Assembly (NCBI RefSeq): GCF_019195435.1
Contig: NZ_CP078069.1
Span: forward strand, 2,108,001 to 2,172,000
Origin: Comamonas sp. NLF-1-9
GTDB taxonomy: Bacteria > Pseudomonadota > Gammaproteobacteria > Burkholderiales > Burkholderiaceae_C
Direction of reading: 5' to 3'
Length of the DNA: 64,000 nt
The notes under the pieces are model-generated. The model saw nothing but the letters and a program-made list of their open reading frames with translations, had not been told where the DNA came from and searched no databases. Below, in pieces: positions 1 through 7,467 of the stretch (position 1 is the stretch's first letter; every line of letters begins with the position of its first letter). Made by a program: the position numbers and the translations under genes.

Positions 1-228
1 GGGCTGATCTATCTGAGCGGGCCGCAAAGCCGGGAGAACTTCGAGCGCGCCAGCCGCGTGAATCTGCTGCGCACGCCGATAGATCCGCGCGAGGTGGCGC
101 AAAGTGCGGTCTTCCTCGCGCAAAACGCCAGCCTCAACGGCTGCACGCTGCAGGCGGACAACGGCCAGCACCTGGTGGCGCTGGCGCGCGATGTGATGTT
201 CGCGATCGACGAAAATCCAGCGCCATGA
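1..228 (+). CDS. SDR-family oxidoreductase, C-terminal part (5' truncated by window edge)
   Basis: An open frame enters from the left edge and ends at TGA 226-228, giving 75 residues. The tail reads ...LLRTPIDPREVAQSAVFLAQN...GCTLQADNGQHL, which is the usual C-terminal end of a short-chain dehydrogenase/reductase (a P-x-EVA helix, then the last Rossmann strand with G-x-T-L-x-x-D-x-G). The catalytic and NAD(P)-binding parts lie outside the window. The stop overlaps the next start by 4 bases (ATGA), so it is probably cotranscribed with the FolB-like genes. That context suggests a pteridine or dihydrofolate reductase-like role (compare FolM), but this is inference. Confidence 0.75.
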   Translation, partial: GLIYLSGPQSRENFERASRVNLLRTPIDPREVAQSAVFLAQNASLNGCTLQADNGQHLVALARDVMFAIDENPAP

Positions 229-638
229 CTTCCCTGCTGCTGGCCTTTGCCGCGCTGGACGCGCGCCTGGCCACCGAATGCCGCCTGCTGAGCCTGCGCC
301 GCCATGAGCGCCAGGTGCGCATCGGCGTGCACGAGTTCGAGCGCAGCGCGCCTCAGCGCATGTGGTTCGACGTGGACTTGTGCATCCGCCTGCGGGCCGC
401 GCCGGCGGCACGCGACGACATCTCGCAAACCCTGGACTACGACTTCATCCGCCACGTGATCGCCGACACCGTGGGCACGCGCCACCACGAGCTGCAGGAG
501 ACGCTGTGCGACGCCATCTTGCACACGCTGCTCGAGCGCCCCCAGGTGCAGGCGGCGCGCGTGGGCACGCGCAAGCCCGACGTCTATCCCGATTGCGAGT
601 CGGTCGGCGTCGAGCGCGTGCGCCTCAAACCCTGGTGA
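225..638 (+). CDS. FolB-like dihydroneopterin aldolase family protein (first of two)
   Basis: 137 residues with the FolB/FolX fold signature: a strand with R-x-x-I-G-V-H-E-F-E-R (about 31-40), a central L-D-Y-D-F-I-R segment (about 70-76) in the place of the family tyrosine, an E-x-L-C-D-A helix, and a C-terminal R-K-P (about 116-118) where FolB carries its catalytic lysine. FolB converts 7,8-dihydroneopterin to 6-hydroxymethyl-dihydropterin in folate synthesis. The start overlaps the upstream stop by 4 bases. A second FolB-like gene follows 21 bases later. The two copies are quite divergent, so one may have another pterin substrate or a regulatory role. Confidence 0.75.
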   Translation: MTSLLLAFAALDARLATECRLLSLRRHERQVRIGVHEFERSAPQRMWFDVDLCIRLRAAPAARDDISQTLDYDFIRHVIADTVGTRHHELQETLCDAILHTLLERPQVQAARVGTRKPDVYPDCESVGVERVRLKPW

Positions 639-659
639 GCGCGGCCGCGCCATCCCGCC

Positions 660-1040
660 ATGACCATGCCTCTTCCCCACCAAGGCCAGCAGACGCTGAC
701 GCTGACAGGCCTGCGCTTTGACGCCAACCTGGGCATCCTGGCGCACGAGCACCAGGCGCCCCAGCCCATCCAGGTGGACGCCGAGCTCAACCTCGGCACC
801 CAGCCGCTGGCGCCGCCCGACGACGACATCCTGCACGTGCTCGACTACCGCAAGGTGCGCCAGATCATCATCGACGAATGCAAGGCCGAGCACCTGAACC
901 TGCTGGAGAGCCTGATCGGCAAGCTCGCGCGGCGCCTGCTGGCCCTGCCGGGCGTGCGCGGCGTGCGCGTGAAGATCGCCAAACTGGAAATCTTTGACGA
1001 CTGCGAAGTCGCCATCCGCATCGAAACCGGACAATGGTGA
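660..1040 (+). CDS. folB: Dihydroneopterin aldolase (second tandem copy)
   Basis: 126 residues with the clearer FolB pattern: [16 protein letters not shown] (about 15-30) carrying the substrate-binding glutamate, L-D-Y-R-K-V (about 61-66), an L-N-L-L-E-S helix in the position of the E. coli V-E-R-V segment, and V-K-I-A-K (about 103-107) with the catalytic-type lysine. Role: retro-aldol cleavage of dihydroneopterin in the cytoplasm, folate pathway. The gene ends inside the start of ttcA (7-base overlap), so the SDR, both FolB genes and ttcA form one transcription unit. ATG 660 was chosen; an internal ATG at codon 3 is also possible. Confidence 0.8.
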   Translation: MTMPLPHQGQQTLTLTGLRFDANLGILAHEHQAPQPIQVDAELNLGTQPLAPPDDDILHVLDYRKVRQIIIDECKAEHLNLLESLIGKLARRLLALPGVRGVRVKIAKLEIFDDCEVAIRIETGQW

Positions 1041-1957
1041 ACAGCGCCATGCACCTCAACGAAGCCAGCGCCGCCGCGCCCGCGCACGACACGCGCAAGG
1101 CCGAACACGAAGCCCACAAACTGGAAAAACGCCTGTGCCGCGAAGTCGGGCGCGCGATCATCGACTACGACATGATCGAAGAGGGCGACAAGGTCATGGT
1201 GTGCCTCTCGGGCGGCAAGGACAGCTATACGCTGCTCGACATCCTGCTCAAGCTGCAAAAGCGCGCGCCGATCCACTTCAAGATCGTCGCCGTCAACCTC
1301 GACCAGAAGCAGCCGGGCTTTCCGGAGCATGTGCTGCCCGACTACCTCACGCGCATAGGCGTGGATTTTCACATCGAGAACCAGGACACCTACAGCGTCG
1401 TCAAGCGCCTGGTGCCCGAGGGCAAGACCACCTGCAGCGTGTGTTCGCGCCTGCGCCGCGCCATCCTCTACCGCGTGGCCAGCGAGCTGGGCGCCACCAA
1501 AGTGGCGCTGGGCCACCACCGCGACGACATCGTCGCCACGCTGCTGCTCAACCTGTTCTACGGCGGGCGCATGAAGGGCATGCCGCCCAAGCTGGTCTCG
1601 GACGACGGCAAGCACGTGGTCATCCGGCCGCTGTGCTACGTGAGCGAGAAGGACACGCGCCGCTGGTCCGAGCTGCAGGACTTTCCCATCATCCCGTGCA
1701 ACCTCTGCGGCAGCCAGGAAGGGCTGCAGCGCGTGGTCGTCGGCGAGATGCTGCGCGAATGGGAGAAGAAGCACCCGGGCCGCATCGAGAGCATGTTCCG
1801 GGCCATGGGCCATGTCGTGCCCTCGCACCTGATGGACCAGAAGCTGCACGACTTCAAGGGCGCGCGCGCCACCGGCATTGCCGACCCCGATGGTGACCGC
1901 GCCTTCGACCCCGAGGTGCTGGCGCCGCCCGAGCTGGCGGCCTGGCGCAGGCCCTGA
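1034..1957 (+). CDS. ttcA: tRNA 2-thiocytidine(32) synthetase TtcA
   Basis: 307 residues. It carries the PP-loop ATP-binding motif SGGKDS at 59-64 and two CxxC pairs, C134/C137 (CSVC) and C222/C225 (CNLC), which in TtcA hold the [4Fe-4S] cluster used for sulfur transfer. TtcA makes s2C32 in certain tRNAs. The motif [16 protein letters not shown] (about 160-175) is typical of the family. The start ATG overlaps folB by 7 bases; an alternative ATG lies 15 bases downstream. Last gene of the folate/tRNA unit; 54 bases separate it from the ABC transporter genes. Confidence 0.95.
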   Translation: MVNSAMHLNEASAAAPAHDTRKAEHEAHKLEKRLCREVGRAIIDYDMIEEGDKVMVCLSGGKDSYTLLDILLKLQKRAPIHFKIVAVNLDQKQPGFPEHVLPDYLTRIGVDFHIENQDTYSVVKRLVPEGKTTCSVCSRLRRAILYRVASELGATKVALGHHRDDIVATLLLNLFYGGRMKGMPPKLVSDDGKHVVIRPLCYVSEKDTRRWSELQDFPIIPCNLCGSQEGLQRVVVGEMLREWEKKHPGRIESMFRAMGHVVPSHLMDQKLHDFKGARATGIADPDGDRAFDPEVLAPPELAAWRRP

Positions 1958-2011
1958 GGCAGCGCAACTGGGATATATTGACCCGCCTGAGCCACCACGC
2001 GAGAGTGTCCG

Positions 2012-2914
2012 ATGTCCATCCAGTCCCTGATCAAGTCCTCCGTCGCCGCCTTGGCCTTTGTCGCCGCAGGCTCGCTGTACGCGCAAGGCACGCCCATCAA
2101 TGCCGCCGCCTTCGACGCGCTGATCGCGCAGGGGCCGGTAGCCGACGCCGCCACGCTCGCCTCGAGCAACTGGGCCAGCAAGATCAAGCAGGCGGGCACG
2201 CTGCGCCTGGGTGCGACGCAGACCTCCAACCTGTTTTCCCTGCTCAATGAAAAAGACGGCAAGATGCGCGGCTTCGACGCGGGGCTGGCGCAGCTGATTG
2301 CGCGCTACATCCTGGGCGACGGCGCGAAGATCCAGTTCACCCAGGTGACCTCGTCCACGCGCGAGCAGGTGCTGATCAACGACCAGGTGGACATGGTGCT
2401 GGCGACCTACTCGATCACCCCCGCACGCGCCGAGAAGATTTCGTTTGCCGGCCCCTACTACACCTCGCAGGCCGGGGTGCTGGTCAAGGCGAACAACAAG
2501 ACCATCCAGTCGCATGCCGACCTGGCCGGCAAGAAGGTCGCGACGCAGGCGGGCTCCACCGGGCCGGCCATCCTCGCGCAGTTTGCGCCCAAGGCGACGG
2601 TGCAGGAGTTCCAGACGCACCAGGAGGCGCTGGACGCGCTGCGCCAGGGCCGCGTCGACGCCTACGTGACCGACTACACGCTGCTGCTCAACGCGCTGAG
2701 CCTGGGCACCGGCGACACGCGCCTGGCGGGCGCGCCCTTTGGCGCCGAGGACCCCTATGGCGTGGGCCTGCCCAAGGGCTCGGACGGCGTGGCCTTCGTC
2801 AACACCTTCCTCAAAAAGGTGCAGGCCGACGGCCTCTGGGCCAAGCTCTGGACCATCTCCATCGGTGAGCGCACCGGCAGCACCGACGTGCCCACGCCGC
2901 CGGCGATTCCCTAG
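2012..2914 (+). CDS. Polar amino-acid ABC transporter substrate-binding protein
   Basis: 300 residues with an N-terminal signal peptide (KSSVAALAFVAAGSLYAQG, cleavage likely after AQ or YA near 25). The mature part shows the periplasmic binding protein family 3 pattern: L-R-L-G-A-T-Q, M-R-G-F-D-A-G-L-A (ligand carboxylate region), a long D-M-V-L-A-T-Y-S-I-T-P-x-R segment, and F-A-G-P-Y-Y. The D-M-V-L-A-T-x-S-I-T form is typical of glutamate/aspartate binders of the GluB type, but the substrate is not proven. It lies 30 bases before the first permease gene. No ATP-binding subunit is encoded nearby. Confidence 0.88.
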   Translation: MSIQSLIKSSVAALAFVAAGSLYAQGTPINAAAFDALIAQGPVADAATLASSNWASKIKQAGTLRLGATQTSNLFSLLNEKDGKMRGFDAGLAQLIARYILGDGAKIQFTQVTSSTREQVLINDQVDMVLATYSITPARAEKISFAGPYYTSQAGVLVKANNKTIQSHADLAGKKVATQAGSTGPAILAQFAPKATVQEFQTHQEALDALRQGRVDAYVTDYTLLLNALSLGTGDTRLAGAPFGAEDPYGVGLPKGSDGVAFVNTFLKKVQADGLWAKLWTISIGERTGSTDVPTPPAIP

Positions 2915-2944
2915 CGTGTGAGCGCCACGCCGGACCGCTGAGCC

Positions 2945-3607
2945 GTGGCCGAGCTGGCAAGACTGGTGCTCGACTACGGGCCTGTCTTCTGGCAGGCCCT
3001 TTTGCTGACCTGGAAGCTCACGCTGCTGTCCTTCGTGCCCGGGGTGTTGCTCGGCCTGATGCTGACGGTGCTGCGGCTGCTGCCCCTGCCGCCGCTGCGC
3101 CTGGCGCTGGCCGTCTATGTCGAGGTCTTTCGCAATATCCCCGCGGTAGCGCTGCTGATCTTCATCGTCTTTGCGCTGCCCGATCTTGAGGTGGTGATCG
3201 ACTACGAGCCCAGCGTGGTGCTGACCCTGGCACTGGTGTGCTCGGCCTTCACCGCCGACTACCTGCGCAGCGGCATCAATACCGTGGCCCACGGGCAGAT
3301 CGCGGCAGCGCTCAGCCTGGGGCTGCGGCCGCTGCAGGTGATCACCTCGGTGGTGCTGCCGCAGGCGCTGCGCGCGGTGGTCCAGCCCATGACCTCGCTG
3401 CTGATCGCCTTGATGCTGTCCACCTCGCTCGCTTCGCAGGTGCCCATGGCGGGGCGCGAACTCACGGCGCTGGTGTCCAAGATCGCCACCGATTCGGCCG
3501 CCGGCATAGCCGCCTTCGTCATCGCCGCCACGCTGTACGTGCTCACCGGGCTGCTGATTGCCTGGGCAGGCGCTGCGCTGGAGAAGAAGCTGCGCATCCT
3601 GAAATGA
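2945..3607 (+). CDS. Amino-acid ABC transporter permease (GluC/HisM family)
   Basis: 220 residues starting with GTG. About five hydrophobic segments are visible, with the BPD-type permease EAA loop near S-L-G-L-R-P-L-Q-V (about 121-129) that contacts the ATPase. The N-terminal Y-G-P-V-F-W-Q-A-L-L-L-T-W-K-L-T is the usual opening of His/Glu-type permeases. It probably forms a heterodimer with the next gene, whose ATG overlaps this stop (ATGA at 3604-3607). Because the cognate ATPase is missing, an ATPase supplied from elsewhere must be assumed. Confidence 0.88.
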   Translation: MAELARLVLDYGPVFWQALLLTWKLTLLSFVPGVLLGLMLTVLRLLPLPPLRLALAVYVEVFRNIPAVALLIFIVFALPDLEVVIDYEPSVVLTLALVCSAFTADYLRSGINTVAHGQIAAALSLGLRPLQVITSVVLPQALRAVVQPMTSLLIALMLSTSLASQVPMAGRELTALVSKIATDSAAGIAAFVIAATLYVLTGLLIAWAGAALEKKLRILK

Positions 3608-4404
3608 GCCGCCCGCTGGAAGACTTGCTGTTCGGCGCGCCTACCCCGCGCGCGCGCGCCGGGACCCGGGCCTTGAGCCTGCTGGCCTTCGGTGCGCTGC
3701 TGGCGCTGGCGGCCGGCGTCGCCTGGCGCTTTCACAGCGCCGGGCAGCTCGATGCGCGCTACTGGCGCTTCTTTGCCTGGCCGACGACCTGGTCCTTCCT
3801 CTGGCGCGGCCTGCTGGGCACCATGGCCTCGGCGGCGATGGCCGCGGTCATCGCGCTGACCCTGGGGCTGCTGCTGATGCTGGGGCGCCTGGCTCCCCTG
3901 CGGCTGCTGCGCTGGCCCAGCGTCGCGGCCATCGAATTCCTGCGCGGCACGCCCACGCTGCTGCTGATCTATGTGTGCTTTCTGGTGTTGCCCCAGCTCG
4001 GCATCAAGCTCAGCACCTACTGGATGCTGACCCTGCCGGTGAGCCTGAGCGCTGCCGCCGTAGTGGCCGAGGTGTATCGCGCCGGGGTGCTGGCGGTGGC
4101 GCGCGGCCAAGGCGCGGCGGCGCGCAGCCTGGGCATGAGCGAAGCGCAGGTGTTTTTCTCCATCGTCTTTCCGCAGGCGCTGCGCTACATCGTCCCGGCG
4201 CTGGTCGCGCAACTGGTCATCGTGGTCAAGGACACCACCTTCGGCTACGTGGTCACCTACGGTGAACTGATGCAAAACGCCAAGGTGCTGATCGCCAACT
4301 ACCACGCGCTGGTACCCGTCTACCTGGTGGTGGCGCTGCTTTACTGCGCGGTGAATTACGCGCTCTCGGCGGCAAGCAAACGGCTGGAGCGGCCGCTGCA
4401 TTGA
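3604..4404 (+). CDS. Amino-acid ABC transporter permease (second subunit, GluD-like)
   Basis: 266 residues from ATG 3604, which overlaps the stop of the first permease by 4 bases; a much longer frame exists upstream but runs antisense to nothing and inside the first permease, so this start is preferred. It has a cytoplasmic N-terminus, about six membrane segments, and the EAA-type loop A-R-S-L-G-M-S-E-A-Q-V-F (about 178-189) followed by F-P-Q-A-L-R-Y-I-V-P. Partner of the 2945-3607 permease in polar amino-acid uptake. The operon ends here; the next gene is convergent after 38 bases and belongs to the T3SS island. Confidence 0.87.
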   Translation: MSRPLEDLLFGAPTPRARAGTRALSLLAFGALLALAAGVAWRFHSAGQLDARYWRFFAWPTTWSFLWRGLLGTMASAAMAAVIALTLGLLLMLGRLAPLRLLRWPSVAAIEFLRGTPTLLLIYVCFLVLPQLGIKLSTYWMLTLPVSLSAAAVVAEVYRAGVLAVARGQGAAARSLGMSEAQVFFSIVFPQALRYIVPALVAQLVIVVKDTTFGYVVTYGELMQNAKVLIANYHALVPVYLVVALLYCAVNYALSAASKRLERPLH

Positions 4405-4442
4405 GGCGCTGCTTGCACGCGCGGGCCGTGCAGCGGCGCGAC

Positions 4443-5087
4443 TCAAGTGCGCTGCGACTCCTGCAGCGCCTCGCGCAACCACTGCTCGGCCAGGCGGTTT
4501 TCCACCGGAGCGCTGCCGCTCGCCTGCGCCTGTGCAAAGCGTTCGTCGAGCTGCGCGTCGATGCGTTCACGCTGGGCCGTGGTGAGTGCGCCGGCATCCA
4601 GCTCGAGCGACTCGCAGACCCGGCGGAATTCGGGGCCGTCGGCTGCGGCGGAAAACTGCAGACGGGTGAGGAAATCCACCCCGGTGAGCGCCTGACGGCT
4701 GGTCTGCGCCATGTCCAGCGCCAGCTTGACCGCGCGCGACGCCAGCGCCTGGCCGGGCGCGGGCTGCAAGTCGAGCTCGCGCGCCACCGCCGCGCTGATG
4801 CCTGCGGAAAACGATTGGCCCAGCGCCTGCACAAAGGCCGAAGTGGTGTCGGACTGGGCCGCATCCGGGCTGACCCAGGCCACTTCGCGCCGGCTCTGCG
4901 GCATGGTGCCCACGCCTTGCACCTGCCAGTGGGCGCCATCGAGCGTGATGCGCACCGCATCGTGCTTGTGTGCCGCCTGCTCAAACGCCTCCAGCATGGA
5001 GGAAGGGGCGGTAGGCGGCGCTGACCAGGGCGATTGAATGTTCAAAACGTGAAATTCCAGAGTGCGTCCCTGCGATATCGAGACCAT
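4443..5087 (-). CDS. Unknown protein at the left border of the T3SS island, likely part of its regulon
   Basis: 214 residues with no family I recognise. There is no signal peptide and no membrane segment; the middle and C-terminal parts are predicted helical and rich in Ala, Gln and Glu. A box of the island-specific promoter type (GGAACC-N14-GTTACTAA) lies immediately upstream, so it is probably coexpressed with the T3SS. The box ends only 9 bases before ATG 5087, so translation either begins almost leaderless or starts lower, for example at the in-frame ATG at codon 32. It could be a secreted effector, a regulator of the divergent sigma gene (the role of the secreted anti-sigma BtrA/BspR in Bordetella), or a chaperone client. 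No homology to BtrA could be established by eye. Confidence 0.6.
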   Translation of the reverse strand: MVSISQGRTLEFHVLNIQSPWSAPPTAPSSMLEAFEQAAHKHDAVRITLDGAHWQVQGVGTMPQSRREVAWVSPDAAQSDTTSAFVQALGQSFSAGISAAVARELDLQPAPGQALASRAVKLALDMAQTSRQALTGVDFLTRLQFSAAADGPEFRRVCESLELDAGALTTAQRERIDAQLDERFAQAQASGSAPVENRLAEQWLREALQESQRT

Positions 5088-5096
5088 GACGTGTGT

Positions 5097-5124
5097 TTAG
5101 TAACCAAGGCCGCCACGCGGTTCC
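5097..5124 (-). promoter_or_regulatory. ECF/HrpL-type promoter box, site 1 (variant)
   Basis: On the - strand the sequence reads GGAACC (5124-5119), a 14-base spacer, then GTTACTAA (5104-5097). It matches the other island boxes except for one base in the second element. It lies 9 bases from ATG 5087 of the unknown 214-residue gene. No other gene is positioned to use it. Confidence 0.6.
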
Positions 5125-5274
5125 ATGGCCAGTGCGAGCCAATTGGAACCCGAAAATCCACAGACAACTGTGAATGTCTGTCAAAGACTGCGCCCGCGAA
5201 TTGACAAAAGAAAAGAGACCTCGCAGGCACGCAAGGCCCACACCGAGTCAAGAATGGCGTAATCTCCGCCCCTC

Positions 5275-5901
5275 ATGAACCGCAGCGGCAACGATCAGGA
5301 AGACCACCGCGCTCCGACGCACGCGCAGGCCGCGCCTTGGCCGTCCTCGATGCAGGAGTCCCCGATCGGGGACACGGCGAACCGCGACTTGCTGTTTCGC
5401 GACCTGGTACGGGCCCATTGGTCGCGCCTGCATCGCTTCATCATCAAGAACATAGGCCACTGCGACGACGCGGAAGATCTGACGCAGCAGGCCTTTGCCG
5501 AGGCGGTGCGCTCTTACGAACGCTTTCGCGGCCAGTCTGAACTTTCGACCTGGCTCTACGGCATCGCAATGAACCTGGTGCGCAACCACCTGTCGCGCGC
5601 GCCACAGCGCCGATACGACTTCGTCGGCGAGGAAGCGCTCGACGCCGTGGCCTGCGAGGCACCCAGCCCCAGCGTCGCCCTGGTGCAGTCGCAGCAGTTG
5701 CAGGCCTTGCAGCTTGCTCTGCAAGAGCTGCCCGAGCACATGCGCGAAGTGCTGCTGCTGGTGGCCGTAGACGAGCTGTCCTACGAAGATGCGGCGGCGC
5801 TGCTCACCGTGCCGGTCGGTACGGTGCGCAGCCGCATATCGCGCGCGCGCGGCGAGCTGCGCAGCCGCTTGCGGCTGGCCGGCGTCGAGCTGGATTTCTG
5901 A
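5275..5901 (+). CDS. ECF-type RNA polymerase sigma factor, likely master regulator of the T3SS island
   Basis: 208 residues. Sigma region 2 spans about 38-108 (L-F-R-D-L-V-R-A-H-W; D-A-E-D-L-T-Q-Q-A-F; S-T-W-L-Y-G-I-A-M-N) and region 4 about 142-200, ending in a helix-turn-helix with V-G-T-V-R-S-R-I-S-R-A-R. Regions 1 and 3 are absent, so it belongs to group 4/ECF, like HrpL of plant pathogens and BtrS of Bordetella, both known T3SS activators. It is the only sigma gene in the island and sits beside seven boxes of ECF type, which it probably reads. An N-terminal extension of about 35 residues is hydrophilic and unexplained. No anti-sigma gene of classical type is adjacent. No island-type box precedes it, so autoregulation is not evident. 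Confidence 0.9.
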   Translation: MNRSGNDQEDHRAPTHAQAAPWPSSMQESPIGDTANRDLLFRDLVRAHWSRLHRFIIKNIGHCDDAEDLTQQAFAEAVRSYERFRGQSELSTWLYGIAMNLVRNHLSRAPQRRYDFVGEEALDAVACEAPSPSVALVQSQQLQALQLALQELPEHMREVLLLVAVDELSYEDAAALLTVPVGTVRSRISRARGELRSRLRLAGVELDF

Positions 5902-5910
5902 GACGGCGCC

Positions 5911-6654
5911 ATGGCCCGCGCACCCCGGACCGCCATCCCTCCCAGCCTGCAACCGGTGCGCGAGGAGCGCCTGCAGCGGCTGCGCTCGCGCCTGCTCAGC
6001 CCGGAAGATGCCGATGCGGTCATGCAACTGCGCGACCAGGTGCTCAGCGGCCTGCCCAACCCCGACCTGTACGTGCGTGAAGACGACGAGCGGGGCTTCG
6101 TGCAAGGGCATCTGGCAAGCAGAGATGCGCGCGGCGGCGAGACCATAGGCGTGTTCGACGGCGAGCGGCTCGTGGCCTATGCCATGCTCGGACTGCCCGC
6201 CGCGAGCGACGCGGACAACCTCGCGCACTACTTTGCGGCGCACACCGCCAACCCGGCGCACACCGCCCACCTGGCCAGTTGCATGGTGCTCGAGCCCTAC
6301 CGCGGCCACCATCTGCAGCGCATGCTGCTGGTGGCGCGCATTGCGCTCGGACAGGCGCACGGGCGCAGCTTTTTCGTGGCCATGGTGTCGCTGCACAACC
6401 ACGCAAGCCGCCACAACATGATGCGCGAAGGCATGCGCATAGGCTGGGTGGGGCAGATCGACGGGCTCAAGCGCCAGCTGCTGGCCATCGAGCCGGGCGG
6501 CAACTGGCGCTTCGACGCGGTGCAGCGCCACCTGGTCGACGGCCAGGACTGGCAAGGCCAGAGCGAGCTGACCCGCAAGGGCTGTTGGGGCGTGGGCCGG
6601 CAGAGCCTGGGTGCAGGCGCCGACCGGCTGGTGTTCCTGCGCCGAACGGCCTGA
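5911..6654 (+). CDS. GNAT-family N-acetyltransferase-like protein, cotranscribed with the sigma gene
   Basis: 247 residues, starting 9 bases after the sigma stop. An N-terminal stretch (L-S-P-E-D-A-D-A-V-M-Q-L-R-D-Q-V) and the strand G-V-F-D-G-E-R-L-V-A-Y-A-M-L are typical of GNAT proteins. The acetyl-CoA loop is loosely represented by Y-R-G-H-H-L-Q-R-M-L-L (about 131-141), followed by a helix with N-H-A-S-R-H-N-M-M-R-E-G-M (about 168-180), a common end of GNAT folds. Substrate unknown. Being translationally close to the ECF sigma, it could modify a regulator or a secretion component, or be a passenger. It converges with the next gene after 24 bases. Confidence 0.65.
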   Translation: MARAPRTAIPPSLQPVREERLQRLRSRLLSPEDADAVMQLRDQVLSGLPNPDLYVREDDERGFVQGHLASRDARGGETIGVFDGERLVAYAMLGLPAASDADNLAHYFAAHTANPAHTAHLASCMVLEPYRGHHLQRMLLVARIALGQAHGRSFFVAMVSLHNHASRHNMMREGMRIGWVGQIDGLKRQLLAIEPGGNWRFDAVQRHLVDGQDWQGQSELTRKGCWGVGRQSLGAGADRLVFLRRTA

Positions 6655-6678
6655 GCCCGGGGCGCCAGCACGCGCCGC

Positions 6679-7116
6679 TCACACCTTCTGCATCCACGGC
6701 GAGATCGGCGCCGGCGCCGTCGGCTGGCCTGCCGGGGCGCTGAGCCGGGGCTCCCAGCGTTCGGCCGCGTTCAGCATGTTTTCGATCTGGCGCAGCAGCT
6801 CGGGTGCGCCATCCTCGGCAGGGATCAGCGCATGCTGCAGGCACAACTGCTGCGCATCGTCCAGGGCAAACCAGCCTCCCGCGCTGCCGCTGCCCCAGGC
6901 GTTGGCGCCCAGCAACAGCAGCGCGTGCTCGGGCGTTGGCGGCGCTCCCAGCAGCCGGCAACTGAGCAGCACCCGGCCCTGCGCCGCAGCCGCACGCAGT
7001 TCGAGCATGCGCTGCCCGTCAAACACCAGGCGGCAACACCCCTGGGCATCGGCGCGCAGACCTTCGATACCCAATTCGCGACCCACGGCCAGCAGCAACT
7101 GGCCAAATGCATCCAT
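6679..7116 (-). CDS. CesT-type T3SS chaperone (client unknown)
   Basis: 145 residues from ATG 7116; a GTG directly before it could also serve. Small protein with the class I chaperone pattern: helix F-G-Q-L-L-L-A-V-G-R-E-L-G (about 4-16), strand G-C-C-R-L-V-F-D-G-Q-R-M-L-E-L, then V-L-L-S-C-R-L-L-G, a helix-loop with L-L-L-G-A-N-A-W-G, and W-F-A-L-D-D-A-Q-Q-L-C-L. CesT/SycE proteins bind the N-terminal region of one effector as homodimers in the cytoplasm. It is the last gene of the sctX-Y-V-D-E-F operon. No effector-like gene is adjacent, so the client lies elsewhere, possibly the 214-residue gene or an unlinked effector. Confidence 0.75.
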   Translation of the reverse strand: MDAFGQLLLAVGRELGIEGLRADAQGCCRLVFDGQRMLELRAAAAQGRVLLSCRLLGAPPTPEHALLLLGANAWGSGSAGGWFALDDAQQLCLQHALIPAEDGAPELLRQIENMLNAAERWEPRLSAPAGQPTAPAPISPWMQKV

Positions 7117-7191
7117 CACGTCAAGCGCTTCTCAAACAGGCCAAGCCCGACCGATACCAGCCCTGTTGCAGGGCAGTGTTCGCAGCGGCGT

Positions 7192-7467
7192 TCAGCCCGC
7201 CTTCTGGATGATACCCTTGAGCGCATCACCAAGTTCCTTGGTAATGGTGCTCTGCAGCTGGATCATCATCGACCACTTCTGCAGATCGGCCTGCAGCATG
7301 AGCATGTCGGCCTGGCTGACGTTGCCGTCGCCGGCGCTGTTGATCTTGTCGATCTTGGCGCGCAGATTGGTTTCGGCGTTGTCGGTCACCGCGCCCAGAG
7401 CCTGGGCGATGGAATCGAAGCTGACGACACTGCCCCCGGCGGAGCCCGGGCTTACGGATGCAGTCAT
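7192..7467 (-). CDS. sctF: T3SS needle subunit SctF (YscF/BscF family)
   Basis: 91 residues, the usual size of needle proteins. The C-terminal half K-I-D-K-I-N-S-A-G-D-G-N-V-S-Q-A-D-M-L-M-L-Q-A and W-S-M-M-I-Q-L-Q-S-T-I-T-K-E-L-G-D-A-L-K-G-I-I-Q-K matches the helix-turn-helix that polymerises into the extracellular needle. A strong ribosome site AAGGAG lies 7 bases before ATG 7467. The start overlaps the stop of sctE (ATGA), as expected for a needle subunit and its cochaperone. In the - strand operon sctX to sctF. Confidence 0.92.
   Translation of the reverse strand: MTASVSPGSAGGSVVSFDSIAQALGAVTDNAETNLRAKIDKINSAGDGNVSQADMLMLQADLQKWSMMIQLQSTITKELGDALKGIIQKAG

Noticed and set aside
845..3292. 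Long open frame on the - strand (over 800 codons), and similar long antisense frames such as 36825-39809 (-), 9677-11536 (+) and 18671-20452 (+)
   Set aside because: They lie antisense to well-supported genes, have low-complexity His/Gln/Arg-rich products and no ribosome sites; they are by-products of high-GC codon usage.
4410..4436. Inverted repeat CGCTGC/GCAGCG between the permease and the 214-residue gene as a terminator
   Set aside because: Imperfect, with a long loop and no U-run; too weak to call.
5155..5182. A further GGAACC on the + strand upstream of the sigma gene, as a possible autoregulatory box
   Set aside because: At the 14-base spacing the second element reads CAACTGTG, which does not match GTTACTCA; only the first element fits.
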